NCBI RefSeq assembly: GCF_006970865.1
Contig: NZ_CP035503.1
Location: 2,245,001 to 2,309,000 of the forward strand
Direction: 5' to 3'
Length of the DNA stretch: 64,000 nucleotides
From: Rhodoferax sediminis
Lineage (GTDB): Bacteria > Pseudomonadota > Gammaproteobacteria > Burkholderiales > Burkholderiaceae_C
The position numbers and the translations under genes are program-made. Below, one piece after another: positions 19,496-28,801 of this stretch. The notes beneath the pieces were generated by a model. It was not told where the DNA came from, made no database searches, and saw nothing but the letters and a program-made list of their open reading frames with translations. Each line of letters opens with the position of its first letter. The first letter of the stretch is position 1.

Positions 19496-20788
19496 ATGCC
19501 CATTGAAGTTGCGCCGAAGTCGCCCGATCCCGTTGCCCCCGGCGCCGCTCCCGGCCCCAGCCATATTCGCCTGACCTCGCATGCCAGCGGGCATGGCGCC
19601 CTGCCCATCCACTGGGCAGCCGCCAGCGCGGCCGAGCGCGGTCCGGTGGTCGGCACCACATCAAAGCGCAGTCACCGCAACGTGATCGGCACGCACAGCG
19701 GCTCGTACAGCGTGTACCGCGCGCTGGCGGTGGCCTCCGGTGCGCTGTCGCCGCACCACAAGGCCGACCTGACCAACACTTCGCCGACCGACGTCATCGG
19801 CCCCTACCCGCAGTGGAGCGAGCCGGGGCGGATCGTCTCGATGGACCCCTGGGGCGCCCGCATCGCCGAAGTGTTCGCGGCCGAGCTGGCGGCCGGCTAC
19901 GACATTCGCCCGACCATCGCCGTGACCAAGGCGCACGTGATCCTGCCCGAGGTGATCGAGGCGCTGCAGTCGGGGCGGCTCAAGGCCGACGGCAAGTTCC
20001 TCACCGCGAACGGCGCGGCCATGGTGACCAAGGCCGCGATCGAGCCGGTCTGGTATTTGCCCGAAGTGGCCAGGCGCTTTGGCTGCACCGAGGCCGATTT
20101 GCGCCGCGTGCTGTTCGAGGAGACCGGCGGCATGTACCCCGAACTGGTGACGCGCAGCGACCTGGAGGTGTTTTTGCCGCCGATCGGCGGGCAAACGATT
20201 TACATCTTCGGCAACCCGCGCGACCTGGCCAACCCGGCGGTCGAACTCACGGCTAGAGTGCACGACGAGTGCAATGGCTCGGACGTGTTCGGCTCCGACA
20301 TCTGCACCTGCCGCCCCTACCTCACGCACGCGATCGAGGAATGCATCCAGGGCGCGCAGCGCGGCGGCGTCGGGCTGGTCGCCTACTCGCGCAAGGAAGG
20401 CCGCGCGCTGGGCGAGGTGACGAAGTTTTTGGTCTACAACGCGCGCAAGCGCCAGCTCGGCGGCGACACGGCCGACCAGTACTTTGCGCGCACCGAATGC
20501 GTGGCCGGCGTGCAGGACATGCGCTTTCAGGAGCTCATGCCCGACACCTTGAACTGGCTCGGCATCACGAAAATCCACCGGCTCGTGTCCATGAGCAACA
20601 TGAAGTTCGACGCCATCACGAAGGCCGGCATCGAGATCGTCGAACGCGTGAATCTTCCCGATGCCCTGATCCCGGACGATGCCCGGGTCGAGATGGATGC
20701 CAAGATGGCGGCCGGCTATTTCACGCCCGGCGCCGTGCCGGATGCCGATGAGCTTAAAAAGGCCAAAGGCCGGCAACTGGATACATGA
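19496..20788 (+). CDS. urc1: GTP cyclohydrolase II-like uracil catabolism protein (URC1 type)
   Basis: A 430-residue protein longer than RibA. The GTP cyclohydrolase II-like part starts about residue 225. CNGSDVFGSDICTC (Cys-x10-Cys-x-Cys) matches the Zn ligands of RibA in spacing, and YSRKEGRALGEVTKF replaces the RibA RQEGRGIG motif. The first 220 residues are specific to the URC1 group. In the yeast Lachancea, URC1 acts in uracil degradation through UMP to urea and 3-hydroxypropionate. Here urc4 follows with a 4-bp overlap and then upp, the same set, so the riboflavin role is unlikely. GAGGAG precedes ATG 19496. Confidence 0.85.
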   Translation: MPIEVAPKSPDPVAPGAAPGPSHIRLTSHASGHGALPIHWAAASAAERGPVVGTTSKRSHRNVIGTHSGSYSVYRALAVASGALSPHHKADLTNTSPTDVIGPYPQWSEPGRIVSMDPWGARIAEVFAAELAAGYDIRPTIAVTKAHVILPEVIEALQSGRLKADGKFLTANGAAMVTKAAIEPVWYLPEVARRFGCTEADLRRVLFEETGGMYPELVTRSDLEVFLPPIGGQTIYIFGNPRDLANPAVELTARVHDECNGSDVFGSDICTCRPYLTHAIEECIQGAQRGGVGLVAYSRKEGRALGEVTKFLVYNARKRQLGGDTADQYFARTECVAGVQDMRFQELMPDTLNWLGITKIHRLVSMSNMKFDAITKAGIEIVERVNLPDALIPDDARVEMDAKMAAGYFTPGAVPDADELKKAKGRQLDT

Positions 20789-22077
20789 AAGATATTATTT
20801 TGATAGCAGACAGCGCAGATGCAACAAGGGCTGCAGCCTTATTACGCAGCACAGACACGATCCGCACGCGCGCCCGGGGCCTGCTGGCGCGCGCGCGCGC
20901 GGGCGAGTCCGTGTACTTCACGGTGCACGACGACGCGCTCGCCCAGGCAGCGGCGCTGGTGGCCGAAGTCACCCGCGAGCGCTACCCGGACCTGATCATT
21001 CCGTACCACAGCCGCTGGCGGCATTTCGAGGCCGGCGGGCTGGACCGCGTGGCGCTGCTGAACGAAGCCCTGGGCAAGGTATCGCCGCCGCGGCACGCGC
21101 GCGCGCAGATCGATCTGGCCGTCGTCAGCGTGCTGCTCGACGCCGGGGCCGGGGCCGACTGGCATTACCTCGATCCGCGCTCCGGGCAGCGCCTGACGCG
21201 CTCGGAAGGCCTGGGCGTGGCGAGTTTCAACGCCTTCAGCAAGGGCCTGTTTTCGAGCAAGCCGACGCAGCGCTGCCAGGCCGACGCGCCGGGCTTGATG
21301 GCGCTGACCGCGCGGCAGCTCGGCGCCGCGTTTCAGGTCAGTGTCGACAACCCGATGGTGGGGCTGGACGGGCGCGCCGCGCTGCTGCGCCGCCTGGGCG
21401 AGGTGATTGCCGATCAGCCCCGGATTTTTGGCGGTGCGGGAGGCTTGTGCCGACCCGGGCGCCTGTTCGATTACCTCACGGCGCCCGGGCAGACCGACGA
21501 TGGCGTAGATACAACCGAGGGCGCTCCCACGGTGCCGGCCAGCCGCATTCTTTCCACACTTTTAGCGGCCCTGGCTCCCATCTGGCCTACACACAACGCT
21601 ATTGAATCCATAGCGCTCGGCGATTGCTGGCGACATTCCGCCGTGCGCGGCGAAGGTCTCTCGGATGGCTGGATGCCCTTTCACAAGCTCTCGCAGTGGC
21701 TGACCTATTCGCTGCTGGAGCCGTTCGAGTGGGCCGGCGTCGCCGTCACCGGCCTCGATGCGCTCACGGGCCTGCCCGAATACCGCAACGGCGGCCTGCT
21801 GCTGGACGCCGGCGTGCTGCGCCTGAAGGACGCGGCGCTGGCCACCCAGACGCACCGCGCCGGCGATGAATTCGTCGTCGAATGGCGCGCCCTGACGGTT
21901 GCCCTGCTGGACGAACTGGCACCGCTGGTGCGCGAGCAGCTAGGATTGAGTGAATCGCAGATGCCGCTGGCTTGCGTGCTCGAGGGCGGCACCTGGGCCG
22001 CCGGCCGTGTGCTGGCGCAGCGCCTGCGCGGCGGCACGCCACCCCTCGCGATCGAGAGCGACGGAACCGTTTTTTGA
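20785..22077 (+). CDS. urc4: URC4/urg3 family uracil catabolism protein (DUF1688)
   Basis: A 430-residue protein of the URC4 group. Family segments include LIIPYHSRWRHFEAGG, VVSVLLDAGAGADWHYLD, EGLGVASFNAFSKGLFSS and CWRHSAVRGEGLSDGWMPFHKLSQWLTYSLLEPFEWAG. The enzyme activity in the URC route has not been fully defined. The start ATG 20785 overlaps the urc1 stop (ATGA). Two dispersed-repeat copies sit inside the gene. One (20791-20848) supplies codons 3 to about 21, so the N-terminus DIILIADSADATRAA is element-derived, and one (21557-21616) is antisense within a variable region. Confidence 0.85.
   Translation: MKDIILIADSADATRAAALLRSTDTIRTRARGLLARARAGESVYFTVHDDALAQAAALVAEVTRERYPDLIIPYHSRWRHFEAGGLDRVALLNEALGKVSPPRHARAQIDLAVVSVLLDAGAGADWHYLDPRSGQRLTRSEGLGVASFNAFSKGLFSSKPTQRCQADAPGLMALTARQLGAAFQVSVDNPMVGLDGRAALLRRLGEVIADQPRIFGGAGGLCRPGRLFDYLTAPGQTDDGVDTTEGAPTVPASRILSTLLAALAPIWPTHNAIESIALGDCWRHSAVRGEGLSDGWMPFHKLSQWLTYSLLEPFEWAGVAVTGLDALTGLPEYRNGGLLLDAGVLRLKDAALATQTHRAGDEFVVEWRALTVALLDELAPLVREQLGLSESQMPLACVLEGGTWAAGRVLAQRLRGGTPPLAIESDGTVF
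20791..20848 (+). repeat. Dispersed 65-bp repeat, copy 4 (5' end of urc4)
   Basis: Reads gatattattttgatagc, then acaagggct ending 42 nt from the start, then gcagcc and ttattacgc. It is translated in element frame 1 from the third codon of urc4. Confidence 0.7.
21557..21616 (-). repeat. Dispersed 65-bp repeat, copy 5 (antisense inside urc4)
   Basis: On the minus strand it reads gctatggattcaatagcg, then cagatgggagcc ending 42 nt from the start, then agggccgctaaaagtg. It is moderately diverged and is encoded antisense to urc4. Confidence 0.6.
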
Positions 22078-22098
22078 AAAAAAGGAAGAAGAGACCCC

Positions 22099-22740
<642 letters not shown>

Positions 22741-22758
22741 GCCGCAAAGACGCGCGCC

Positions 22759-22833
22759 ATGAAAAGCCTCGCAGACCTCGAAACGCTGCGGCGGCAATTC
22801 GGACAAGGCGCGTGCTCGCTACAAGAACAATAG
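22759..22833 (+). CDS. 24-codon ORF, possible amidase-type gene remnant
   Basis: ATG 22759 to TAG 22831 encodes 24 residues, MKSLADLETLRRQFGQGACS and four more. The start resembles the N-terminus of amidase or allophanate hydrolase proteins (leader helix LxxLRxxF..G..S). The TAG stop is part of a dispersed repeat copy, suggesting a gene truncated by insertion or deletion. It is too short to be certain. Confidence 0.3.
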   Translation: MKSLADLETLRRQFGQGACSLQEQ

Positions 22834-22880
22834 CTGTCTGTGTACGTCAGTCAATGGCTGGAGACGAATTCTTTTAATTT
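22818..22880 (+). repeat. Dispersed 65-bp repeat, copy 6 (intergenic)
   Basis: Reads gctacaagaacaatagctg, then gtcaatggct ending 42 nt from the start, then ggagac and gaattctttta. It lies between upp and the GST-like gene. Its left arm supplies the TAG that ends the 24-codon ORF. Confidence 0.7.
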
Positions 22881-22900
22881 CTCTGTGAAATGCAACGCTC

Positions 22901-23604
22901 GTGGCGACACCCTTGACAACCGTTTTGTATTCCTTCCGCCGCTGCCCCTACGCCATGCGTGCGCGCCTCGCGCTGGCGGTGAGCGCACAAGCCTGCGAAC
23001 TGCGCGAAGTCGTTTTGCGCGACAAGCCCCCGGAGCTGCTGCAGGCCTCGCCCAAGGCCACCGTGCCGGTCCTGGTGATTGACGACGGCCGGGTCATCGA
23101 GCAGAGCCTGGAGATTATGCTGTGGGCCTTGCGGCGCAACGATCCGGGCCAGTGGTTGCGGCCCGAACGGGCGGATCTTGAAACCATGCTGGCGCTGGTC
23201 GCCGAATTCGATGACGGCTTCAAATACCACCTGGACCGCTACAAATACGCCGGCCGCCATGAAGATGCGGACGGCGCTGCGGCGCTGACACACAGGGCGC
23301 AGGCCGCGGCCTATCTGGACCGGCTCGACGCGCAGCTCCACACCACCCGCTATCTGTTCGGTGAGCGTGCGGCATTGGCCGACATGGCGCTGGCACCGTT
23401 TGTGCGCCAGTTCGCGCAGACCGACAGCCGCTGGTTCGCCGCACAGTGCTGGGCGCCATTGCAGACCTGGTTGTCCGCCTTCGTGAACTCGGCGCTGTAT
23501 GCGCAAATCATGCTGAAATACCCGAAATGGGAGCCCGGCACAGCAGGCGTTTTGTTCCCGCCAGGCTCTACCCCCGTCAAAAACCAGTTAATGAGGCAAA
23601 CCCC

Positions 23605-23608
<4 letters not shown>
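22901..23608 (+). CDS. Glutathione S-transferase family protein
   Basis: A 235-residue protein. The thioredoxin-like N-terminal domain has LYSFRRCPYAMRARLAL (residues 9-25), a Cys-Pro active-site motif of glutaredoxin or omega-type GSTs, then SPKATVPVLVIDDGRVIEQS (cis-Pro and glutathione gamma-Glu binding). The C-terminal helical domain contains LFGERAALADMALAPFVRQF. Substrate unknown. The start is GTG 22901. The stop overlaps ATG of the EVE-domain gene by 4 bp (ATGA). Confidence 0.85.
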
Positions 23609-24078
<470 letters not shown>

Positions 24079-24126
24079 AGCGAACGGCGCTTGGGCCTGC
24101 TCTTCAGGGCGCACGAAGACGCTGCT

Positions 24127-25041
24127 TTAAGCCTGCGCGTGCTTTGATTCCATCAACTTCACCAACGCCCACAGCACCCGGTTCGCCGGCGTCGCAATCC
24201 CCAGCGCCTCGCCGCGCCGCACCACAAGCCCGTTGAGATAGTCGATCTCGCTGTGCTTGCCGCGCGCCAGGTCTTGCGCGGTGGATGAAAACTGGCTGGG
24301 CATGCTGCCGGCAAGCGTGTCTACCGCCGCCACCGCGTCGCCGGGCACCTGCACGCCCTCGGCCTGGGCCACGGCCAGGCATTCGGCCACCACGTCGCGC
24401 ATCACGTCTTTCACGCCCTCGCCCTGCACGGTCTTGCCGTAGGGCAGCTGGGCGATGGCCGAGACGGCGTTGTAGGCGCAGTTGAGGATGAGCTTGGCCC
24501 ACAGCGCGCCGCGCACATTGCCGGAGACCTCGGTGGGCACGCCGGCGGCGATCAGCGCTCGCGCCACGGCTTGGCTGGAAAACGAGCCGGAACGGGCGGG
24601 CTCGATCACCAGCTCGCCGCGGCCGTGATGCCTGACATGGCCGGGGCCGGCGATCTCGGTGGCCACGTACACCACTGCCGCAGCCACTGCGTGTTGCGGC
24701 AGCACTGCGCGCAGCCGGTCGGCATTGTCCACGCCGTTTTGCAGACACAGCACCAGGGCGTCGGCCGGCAGGTGCGGCCGCATCTGGACGCCGGCCGATT
24801 CGGTGTCGGTGGACTTGACGCAGAACAGGATCAGGTGGGCGCCCTGCACCGCGCCGGCCTCGGCGCTGGCAGCCAGGCGGACGTGCTCGTCGAAGCTGCG
24901 CGTTTCCATGCGCAGGCCGTCGCGGTGGATGGACTGCACGTGCGGGGGCCGGGCGATCAGCACCACGTCGTGGCCGGCGCGCGCCAGCATGCCGCCGTAG
25001 TAGCAGCCCACGGCACCGGCACCCATGACAGCGACTTTCAT
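24127..25041 (-). CDS. panE: 2-dehydropantoate 2-reductase family protein
   Basis: A 304-residue NADPH-dependent ketopantoate reductase type. Rossmann motif VMGAGAVGCYYGGML (residues 5-19). LILFCVKSTDTESA, the catalytic-lysine region GALWAKLILNCAYNAVSAIA and PSQFSSTAQDLARGKHSEIDYLNGLVV are present. ATG 25041 gives MKVAVMGAG. It may make pantoate for CoA, but paralogues that reduce other 2-oxo acids are common, so panE is tentative. Confidence 0.85.
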   Translation of the reverse strand: MKVAVMGAGAVGCYYGGMLARAGHDVVLIARPPHVQSIHRDGLRMETRSFDEHVRLAASAEAGAVQGAHLILFCVKSTDTESAGVQMRPHLPADALVLCLQNGVDNADRLRAVLPQHAVAAAVVYVATEIAGPGHVRHHGRGELVIEPARSGSFSSQAVARALIAAGVPTEVSGNVRGALWAKLILNCAYNAVSAIAQLPYGKTVQGEGVKDVMRDVVAECLAVAQAEGVQVPGDAVAAVDTLAGSMPSQFSSTAQDLARGKHSEIDYLNGLVVRRGEALGIATPANRVLWALVKLMESKHAQA

Positions 25042-25054
25042 GGTTCCACTCACG

Positions 25055-25555
25055 CTACGCCCTGCGCACGGCATCCGCGCTGAAACCGGCCTCGGCCCAG
25101 GCGCTTGCGCTGGCCCGGGTCAGCTTGAAAGAAGGCGCCACGCGGATTTCCGCCAGCAGCTCGCCAGAGGCATCCAGGGCGCGGAGCAGCGCGGACGGAT
25201 TCTCTTCGTCGGGTTCGATGTCGAGCGAGATGTTCAGGCGCTCGGTGTTGTGCGTGATGGCGATCTGCTGGTGCAGCGTGGCGTGCAGTTGCTGCTCATG
25301 CCGCCGCACGAATTCAGCGGCGGTCTTGACCAGGGTGTTGAACGCCGGTACATCCAGCGGCTTGGGGTTTTTCTTGTCGCGCCCCATGGTCCACGGCCCG
25401 ACCAGGGCCGGCTCCGCGTGGCCTTGCAGCGTCATGGCCACGGCCCAGCCGTCGTCGTCTTCGTTCTTGATGACGCGCGCGGTCCAGCCGTTGTCGCGCC
25501 ACAGGCGCGGTTCCTGAATTTTTTCTGTTCCGTCTTCGGCGTCGGTGGTTGGCAT
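25055..25555 (-). CDS. Conserved hypothetical protein
   Basis: A 166-residue soluble protein starting [20 protein letters not shown]. It has no signal peptide or membrane segment. Segments [19 protein letters not shown] and [19 protein letters not shown] look conserved in style, but I cannot assign a family. It is upstream of and co-directional with the panE-like gene, 13 bp apart. Confidence 0.6.
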   Translation of the reverse strand: MPTTDAEDGTEKIQEPRLWRDNGWTARVIKNEDDDGWAVAMTLQGHAEPALVGPWTMGRDKKNPKPLDVPAFNTLVKTAAEFVRRHEQQLHATLHQQIAITHNTERLNISLDIEPDEENPSALLRALDASGELLAEIRVAPSFKLTRASASAWAEAGFSADAVRRA

Positions 25556-25658
25556 GGTGGGTGTTTTGAGTAAGGGGAGGATTGTAGGAGCCGCTGGCCC
25601 CTGGCATAAACTGCAGGGTTCACGCAGCAATGCGGCAAAACATCAAGGAACCTCACAC

Positions 25659-26372
25659 ATGGGCGCGCAGTGGAAAGCAAAAGGCAAGGCACAGGCCGCG
25701 GATGCCAGGGGCAAGCTGTTCGGGCGACTGGCCAAGGACATCATGGTGGCGGCGCGCGGCGGCGCCGATCCGGCCCTGAATTCGCGCCTGCGGCTGGTCG
25801 TGGAGCAGGCACGCAAGGTGTCCATGCCCAAGGAAACCCTGGACCGGGCCATCAAGAAGGGCGCCGGGCTCACGGGCGAGGCGGTGCAGTTTGAGCACGT
25901 GATGTACGAGGGCTTTGCGCCGCACCGTGTGCCCGTGATGGTCGAATGCTTGAGCGACAACCTGAACCGCACCGCACCCGAGATGCGCGTGCTGTTCCGC
26001 AAAGGCCAGCTGGGCACGTCGGGCTCGGTGTCCTGGGATTTCGACCATGTGGGCATGATCGAAGCAGAACCTGCCACGGCGGGCGCCGATCCCGAACTGG
26101 CCGCGATTGAAGCGGGCGCCCAGGACTTCGAGCCGGGCGAGGAAGACGGCACCACGCTGTTCCTGACCGACCCCACCGATCTCGATCTGGTGAGCCGCGC
26201 CCTGCCCGCCCACGGTTTCAGCGTCTTGTCCGCCAAGCTCGGCTACCGGCCGAAGAACCCGATCGACCCCGCGAGCCTGGGCGCCGCGGAGCTGGAAGAG
26301 GTGGAAGCCTTCCTGGCGGCCATCGACGCCAACGACGACGTGCAGAACGTGTTTGTGGGCCTGGCGGGTTAA
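25659..26372 (+). CDS. YebC/PmpR family protein, second paralogue (YeeN-like)
   Basis: A 237-residue YebC-family protein, starting [19 protein letters not shown] rather than [10 protein letters not shown]. It keeps [27 protein letters not shown] sequence and [16 protein letters not shown], plus [20 protein letters not shown]. This N-terminus is typical of the YeeN subgroup. A second copy of the family, besides 16101-16838, suggests divided roles. The gene ends 4 bp into the convergent sirtuin gene. Confidence 0.9.
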   Translation: MGAQWKAKGKAQAADARGKLFGRLAKDIMVAARGGADPALNSRLRLVVEQARKVSMPKETLDRAIKKGAGLTGEAVQFEHVMYEGFAPHRVPVMVECLSDNLNRTAPEMRVLFRKGQLGTSGSVSWDFDHVGMIEAEPATAGADPELAAIEAGAQDFEPGEEDGTTLFLTDPTDLDLVSRALPAHGFSVLSAKLGYRPKNPIDPASLGAAELEEVEAFLAAIDANDDVQNVFVGLAG

Positions 26373-27208
26373 GAGCGTTCGCCCAAGGCGCTGGCGAGCG
26401 AGTCCAGCGCCTCACCCACAGGCTGCTCCAGTTTGAGCGTCAGCAGCTCATCCGCCCGCGTGCGCCCCAGATTCACGGCGGCCACGGGCTTGCCGGCCGC
26501 CACGGCCGCCTGCACGAAACGAAAGCCCGAATACACCATCAGCGAGGAGCCGGCCACCAGCACGGCGTCGGCCTGTGCCAATGCGCCCAGCGCCCCTTCG
26601 ACGCGCTCGCGCGGCACGTTCTCGCCGAAGAAGACCACGTCGGGCTTGAGCAGGCCGCCGCAGTGGGCGCACGCGGGAATGTCAAAACCCGAGAAGTCGC
26701 GGGCTTCGAGGTCGGCGTCGCCGTCGGGCGCGGCCGTCGCATCCAGCGCGGCCCATTCGGGGTTGCGGCGCAGCAGTTCGGCCTGCAGCGCCGCGCGCGG
26801 GCTGCGGGCTTCGCAGGCCATGCAGCGCACGCTGTCGATGCGCCCGTGCAGGTCGATCACGCGCCGGCTGCCGGCGGCACGGTGCAGGCCGTCCACGTTC
26901 TGCGTGAGCAGCAGCTCCACGCGCCCGGCAGCCTCCAGCCGGGCCAGTGCGTGGTGCGCCAGGCTGGGCCGGGCCTGGCCCATCACGCGCCAGCCGATCA
27001 GGCTGCGCGCCCAGTAGCGCTGGCGTGTGGCCTCCTCGCCCATGAAGGCCTGCCAGGTCACGGGCGCGGCGCGCTTCCAGTCGCCATTGGCATCTCGGTA
27101 GTCCGGGATGCCGGAATCCGTGCTGCAGCCCGCGCCGGTCAGCACGAACAGCCGCCGGTGGCGCTGCGCGAAATCGGCCAGATCGGTCGTCGTTATCGTC
27201 ATTGTCAT
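26369..27208 (-). CDS. SIR2-family NAD-dependent protein deacylase (sirtuin)
   Basis: A 279-residue class II sirtuin. NAD site [17 protein letters not shown] (about 23-39). [12 protein letters not shown] contains the conserved Q-N-V-D and is followed by catalytic His DLHGRI. Zinc ligands are CMAC (about 131-134) and CAHC (about 184-187), and FFGENVP is present. Reaction: removal of acyl groups from lysines using NAD. ATG 27208 gives [13 protein letters not shown]. It lies downstream of sbcB on the same strand. Confidence 0.93.
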   Translation of the reverse strand: MTMTITTTDLADFAQRHRRLFVLTGAGCSTDSGIPDYRDANGDWKRAAPVTWQAFMGEEATRQRYWARSLIGWRVMGQARPSLAHHALARLEAAGRVELLLTQNVDGLHRAAGSRRVIDLHGRIDSVRCMACEARSPRAALQAELLRRNPEWAALDATAAPDGDADLEARDFSGFDIPACAHCGGLLKPDVVFFGENVPRERVEGALGALAQADAVLVAGSSLMVYSGFRFVQAAVAAGKPVAAVNLGRTRADELLTLKLEQPVGEALDSLASALGERS

Positions 27209-27233
27209 CGGGCGCCCGGACACATCAGTGGCC

Positions 27234-28670
27234 TCAGCGCGAGGGCGCGATGCTCTCGGTATAGTCGTACAGCGCGCCCAGGATCTCTTCGCCGCGCTCG
27301 TCGGCCGCTTCCGACAACTGATCGACCTCGGTGAACAGCTGCTCCACCGTGCGCGCACCGCCCTCGCCTTCGAACAGGCGGGCCGCGCGGTGTTCTTCCC
27401 AGCGCCGGGCCTCGTCGTCTGACAAGGTGGCGGGAAAGTTGCGCGCGCGGTAGCGAAACAGCAGTTCCTCCAGCCGCGGGTCGTCAAAACCGGTGCGGGC
27501 AGAGGCCAGTTTCTCCGGGGAGAGGCTGCGCAGCTGCGTGAGCTTGCGCCGGTCGTTGTTGCCGACGAAGCCGCCGTACAAATCCTCGTCCACATCGGGT
27601 GTGGGCTCCGGGGGGCGGCGGAAGACTTCCTGCCAGATCGCGCTCATGTCGGGCAAGCCACGGGCTATTTCGGCATTGGCAAGCGCAGCGTCAATGTCTA
27701 TGCCCCACTTGGCCGCCATCTCAGGTGACAATCTTTCAAGCGTGCGTATCACCATGGGCGACTTATTTAGGTGAACCGACTTCAGTGGCAGGCGCTGCAC
27801 GCCCTCAGGCAAATCAATCGACTTGCTGAACAAACGCTGGCGCAGCGTGGCGACGTCCAGTAACGGCAGCTCGCTTGGGTTACGCGCCAGGTCCCATGCC
27901 AGCAACTCATTTTTATTGGTCGGGTGGTTGGCCAGCGGCCACATGACGGCGAGACAGCCACGCTCGGCCGGGAACATACCCGACACGTGCAAAAACGGTC
28001 GCGCTGTTTGTTGGCTAGTGGGCAAGCCCAACTCTTTAGCGACACGGTCCTTTTTGTGTAGCCTCAAGCAAAATTCAAAAAGATTGGGGTTAGCCGTCCG
28101 AAGCAGCCGCGCCAGCGCGATAGTGGCGCGCACGTCGGACAGCGCGTCGTGCGCTGCCTCGTGGATGAGCCCATTGGCGGCCGTCAGGTCGGTGAGCTTG
28201 AAGCTGGCGCCGCCCTGCGCATTTTTGGGCCAATGGATGCCGTCCGGGCGCAGCGCGTACGCGGTTCGCACCACATCTAACAGGTCCCAGCGCCCGCACT
28301 CGTTTTGCCATTCGCGCGCATACGGATCGATCAGGTTGCGCCAGAACATGAAACGCGTGATCTCGTCATCGAAGCGGATGGTGTTGTAGCCCACGCCAAT
28401 CGTGCCGGGCTCGGCCAGCGCCTGCTCGATCTGCGCGGCAAACTGGTGCTCCGGCACGCCGCGCGCCAGGCACAGCTGCGGCGTGATGCCGGTGATCAGG
28501 CACGACTGCGGGTCGGGCAGGAAATCGGGCGCCGGCTGGCAGTACAGCATCAGCGGTTCGCCGATCTCGTTGAGATCGGCGTCGGTGCGGATGGCCGCAA
28601 ACTGGGCCGGCCGGTCGCGCCGCACCTGGGTGCCGAAGGTTTCGTAGTCGTGCCAGAGAAAGGTGTGCAT
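27234..28670 (-). CDS. sbcB: Exodeoxyribonuclease I
   Basis: A 478-residue 3'-5' single-strand exonuclease of the DEDD family. It opens HTFLWHDYETFGTQ with catalytic Asp and Glu. YNTIRFDDEITRFMFWRN and HDALSDVRATIALARLL carry further acidic residues and His. The middle (SH3-like, about 200-350) and C-terminal helical domain YGGFVGNNDRRKLTQL follow. ATG 28670 was chosen; a GTG two codons upstream is possible. The stretch 27660-28110 is visibly less GC-rich than its flanks. Confidence 0.95.
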   Translation of the reverse strand: MHTFLWHDYETFGTQVRRDRPAQFAAIRTDADLNEIGEPLMLYCQPAPDFLPDPQSCLITGITPQLCLARGVPEHQFAAQIEQALAEPGTIGVGYNTIRFDDEITRFMFWRNLIDPYAREWQNECGRWDLLDVVRTAYALRPDGIHWPKNAQGGASFKLTDLTAANGLIHEAAHDALSDVRATIALARLLRTANPNLFEFCLRLHKKDRVAKELGLPTSQQTARPFLHVSGMFPAERGCLAVMWPLANHPTNKNELLAWDLARNPSELPLLDVATLRQRLFSKSIDLPEGVQRLPLKSVHLNKSPMVIRTLERLSPEMAAKWGIDIDAALANAEIARGLPDMSAIWQEVFRRPPEPTPDVDEDLYGGFVGNNDRRKLTQLRSLSPEKLASARTGFDDPRLEELLFRYRARNFPATLSDDEARRWEEHRAARLFEGEGGARTVEQLFTEVDQLSEAADERGEEILGALYDYTESIAPSR

Positions 28671-28689
28671 GGTCACCCGAGAGTTTTAT

Positions 28690-28750
28690 GGATGAAATAG
28701 GCCTTTAGACCTTACTGGATATCGGCATCTAGCTATTATTAAAATAGCAA
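28690..28750 (-). repeat. Dispersed 65-bp repeat, copy 7 (intergenic sbcB-clpA)
   Basis: On the minus strand it reads gctattttaataatagctag, then gtaaggtct ending 42 nt from the start, then aaaggcctatttcatcc. It fills the space between the clpA terminator and the sbcB start. Confidence 0.75.
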
Positions 28751-28781
28751 AGGGTCGGCAGCTTGACGCTGTCGACCCTTT
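28749..28781 (-). terminator. Hairpin downstream of clpA
   Basis: Strong stem aaagggtcggcag / ctgtcgacccttt (one mismatch) around a 7-base loop, located 21 bp after the clpA stop. The trailing sequence GCTATTTTAAT on the minus strand belongs to the repeat copy, so termination may be imperfect. Confidence 0.5.
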
Positions 28782-28801
28782 GCATTTTGCCGCAGGCAGT
28801 A

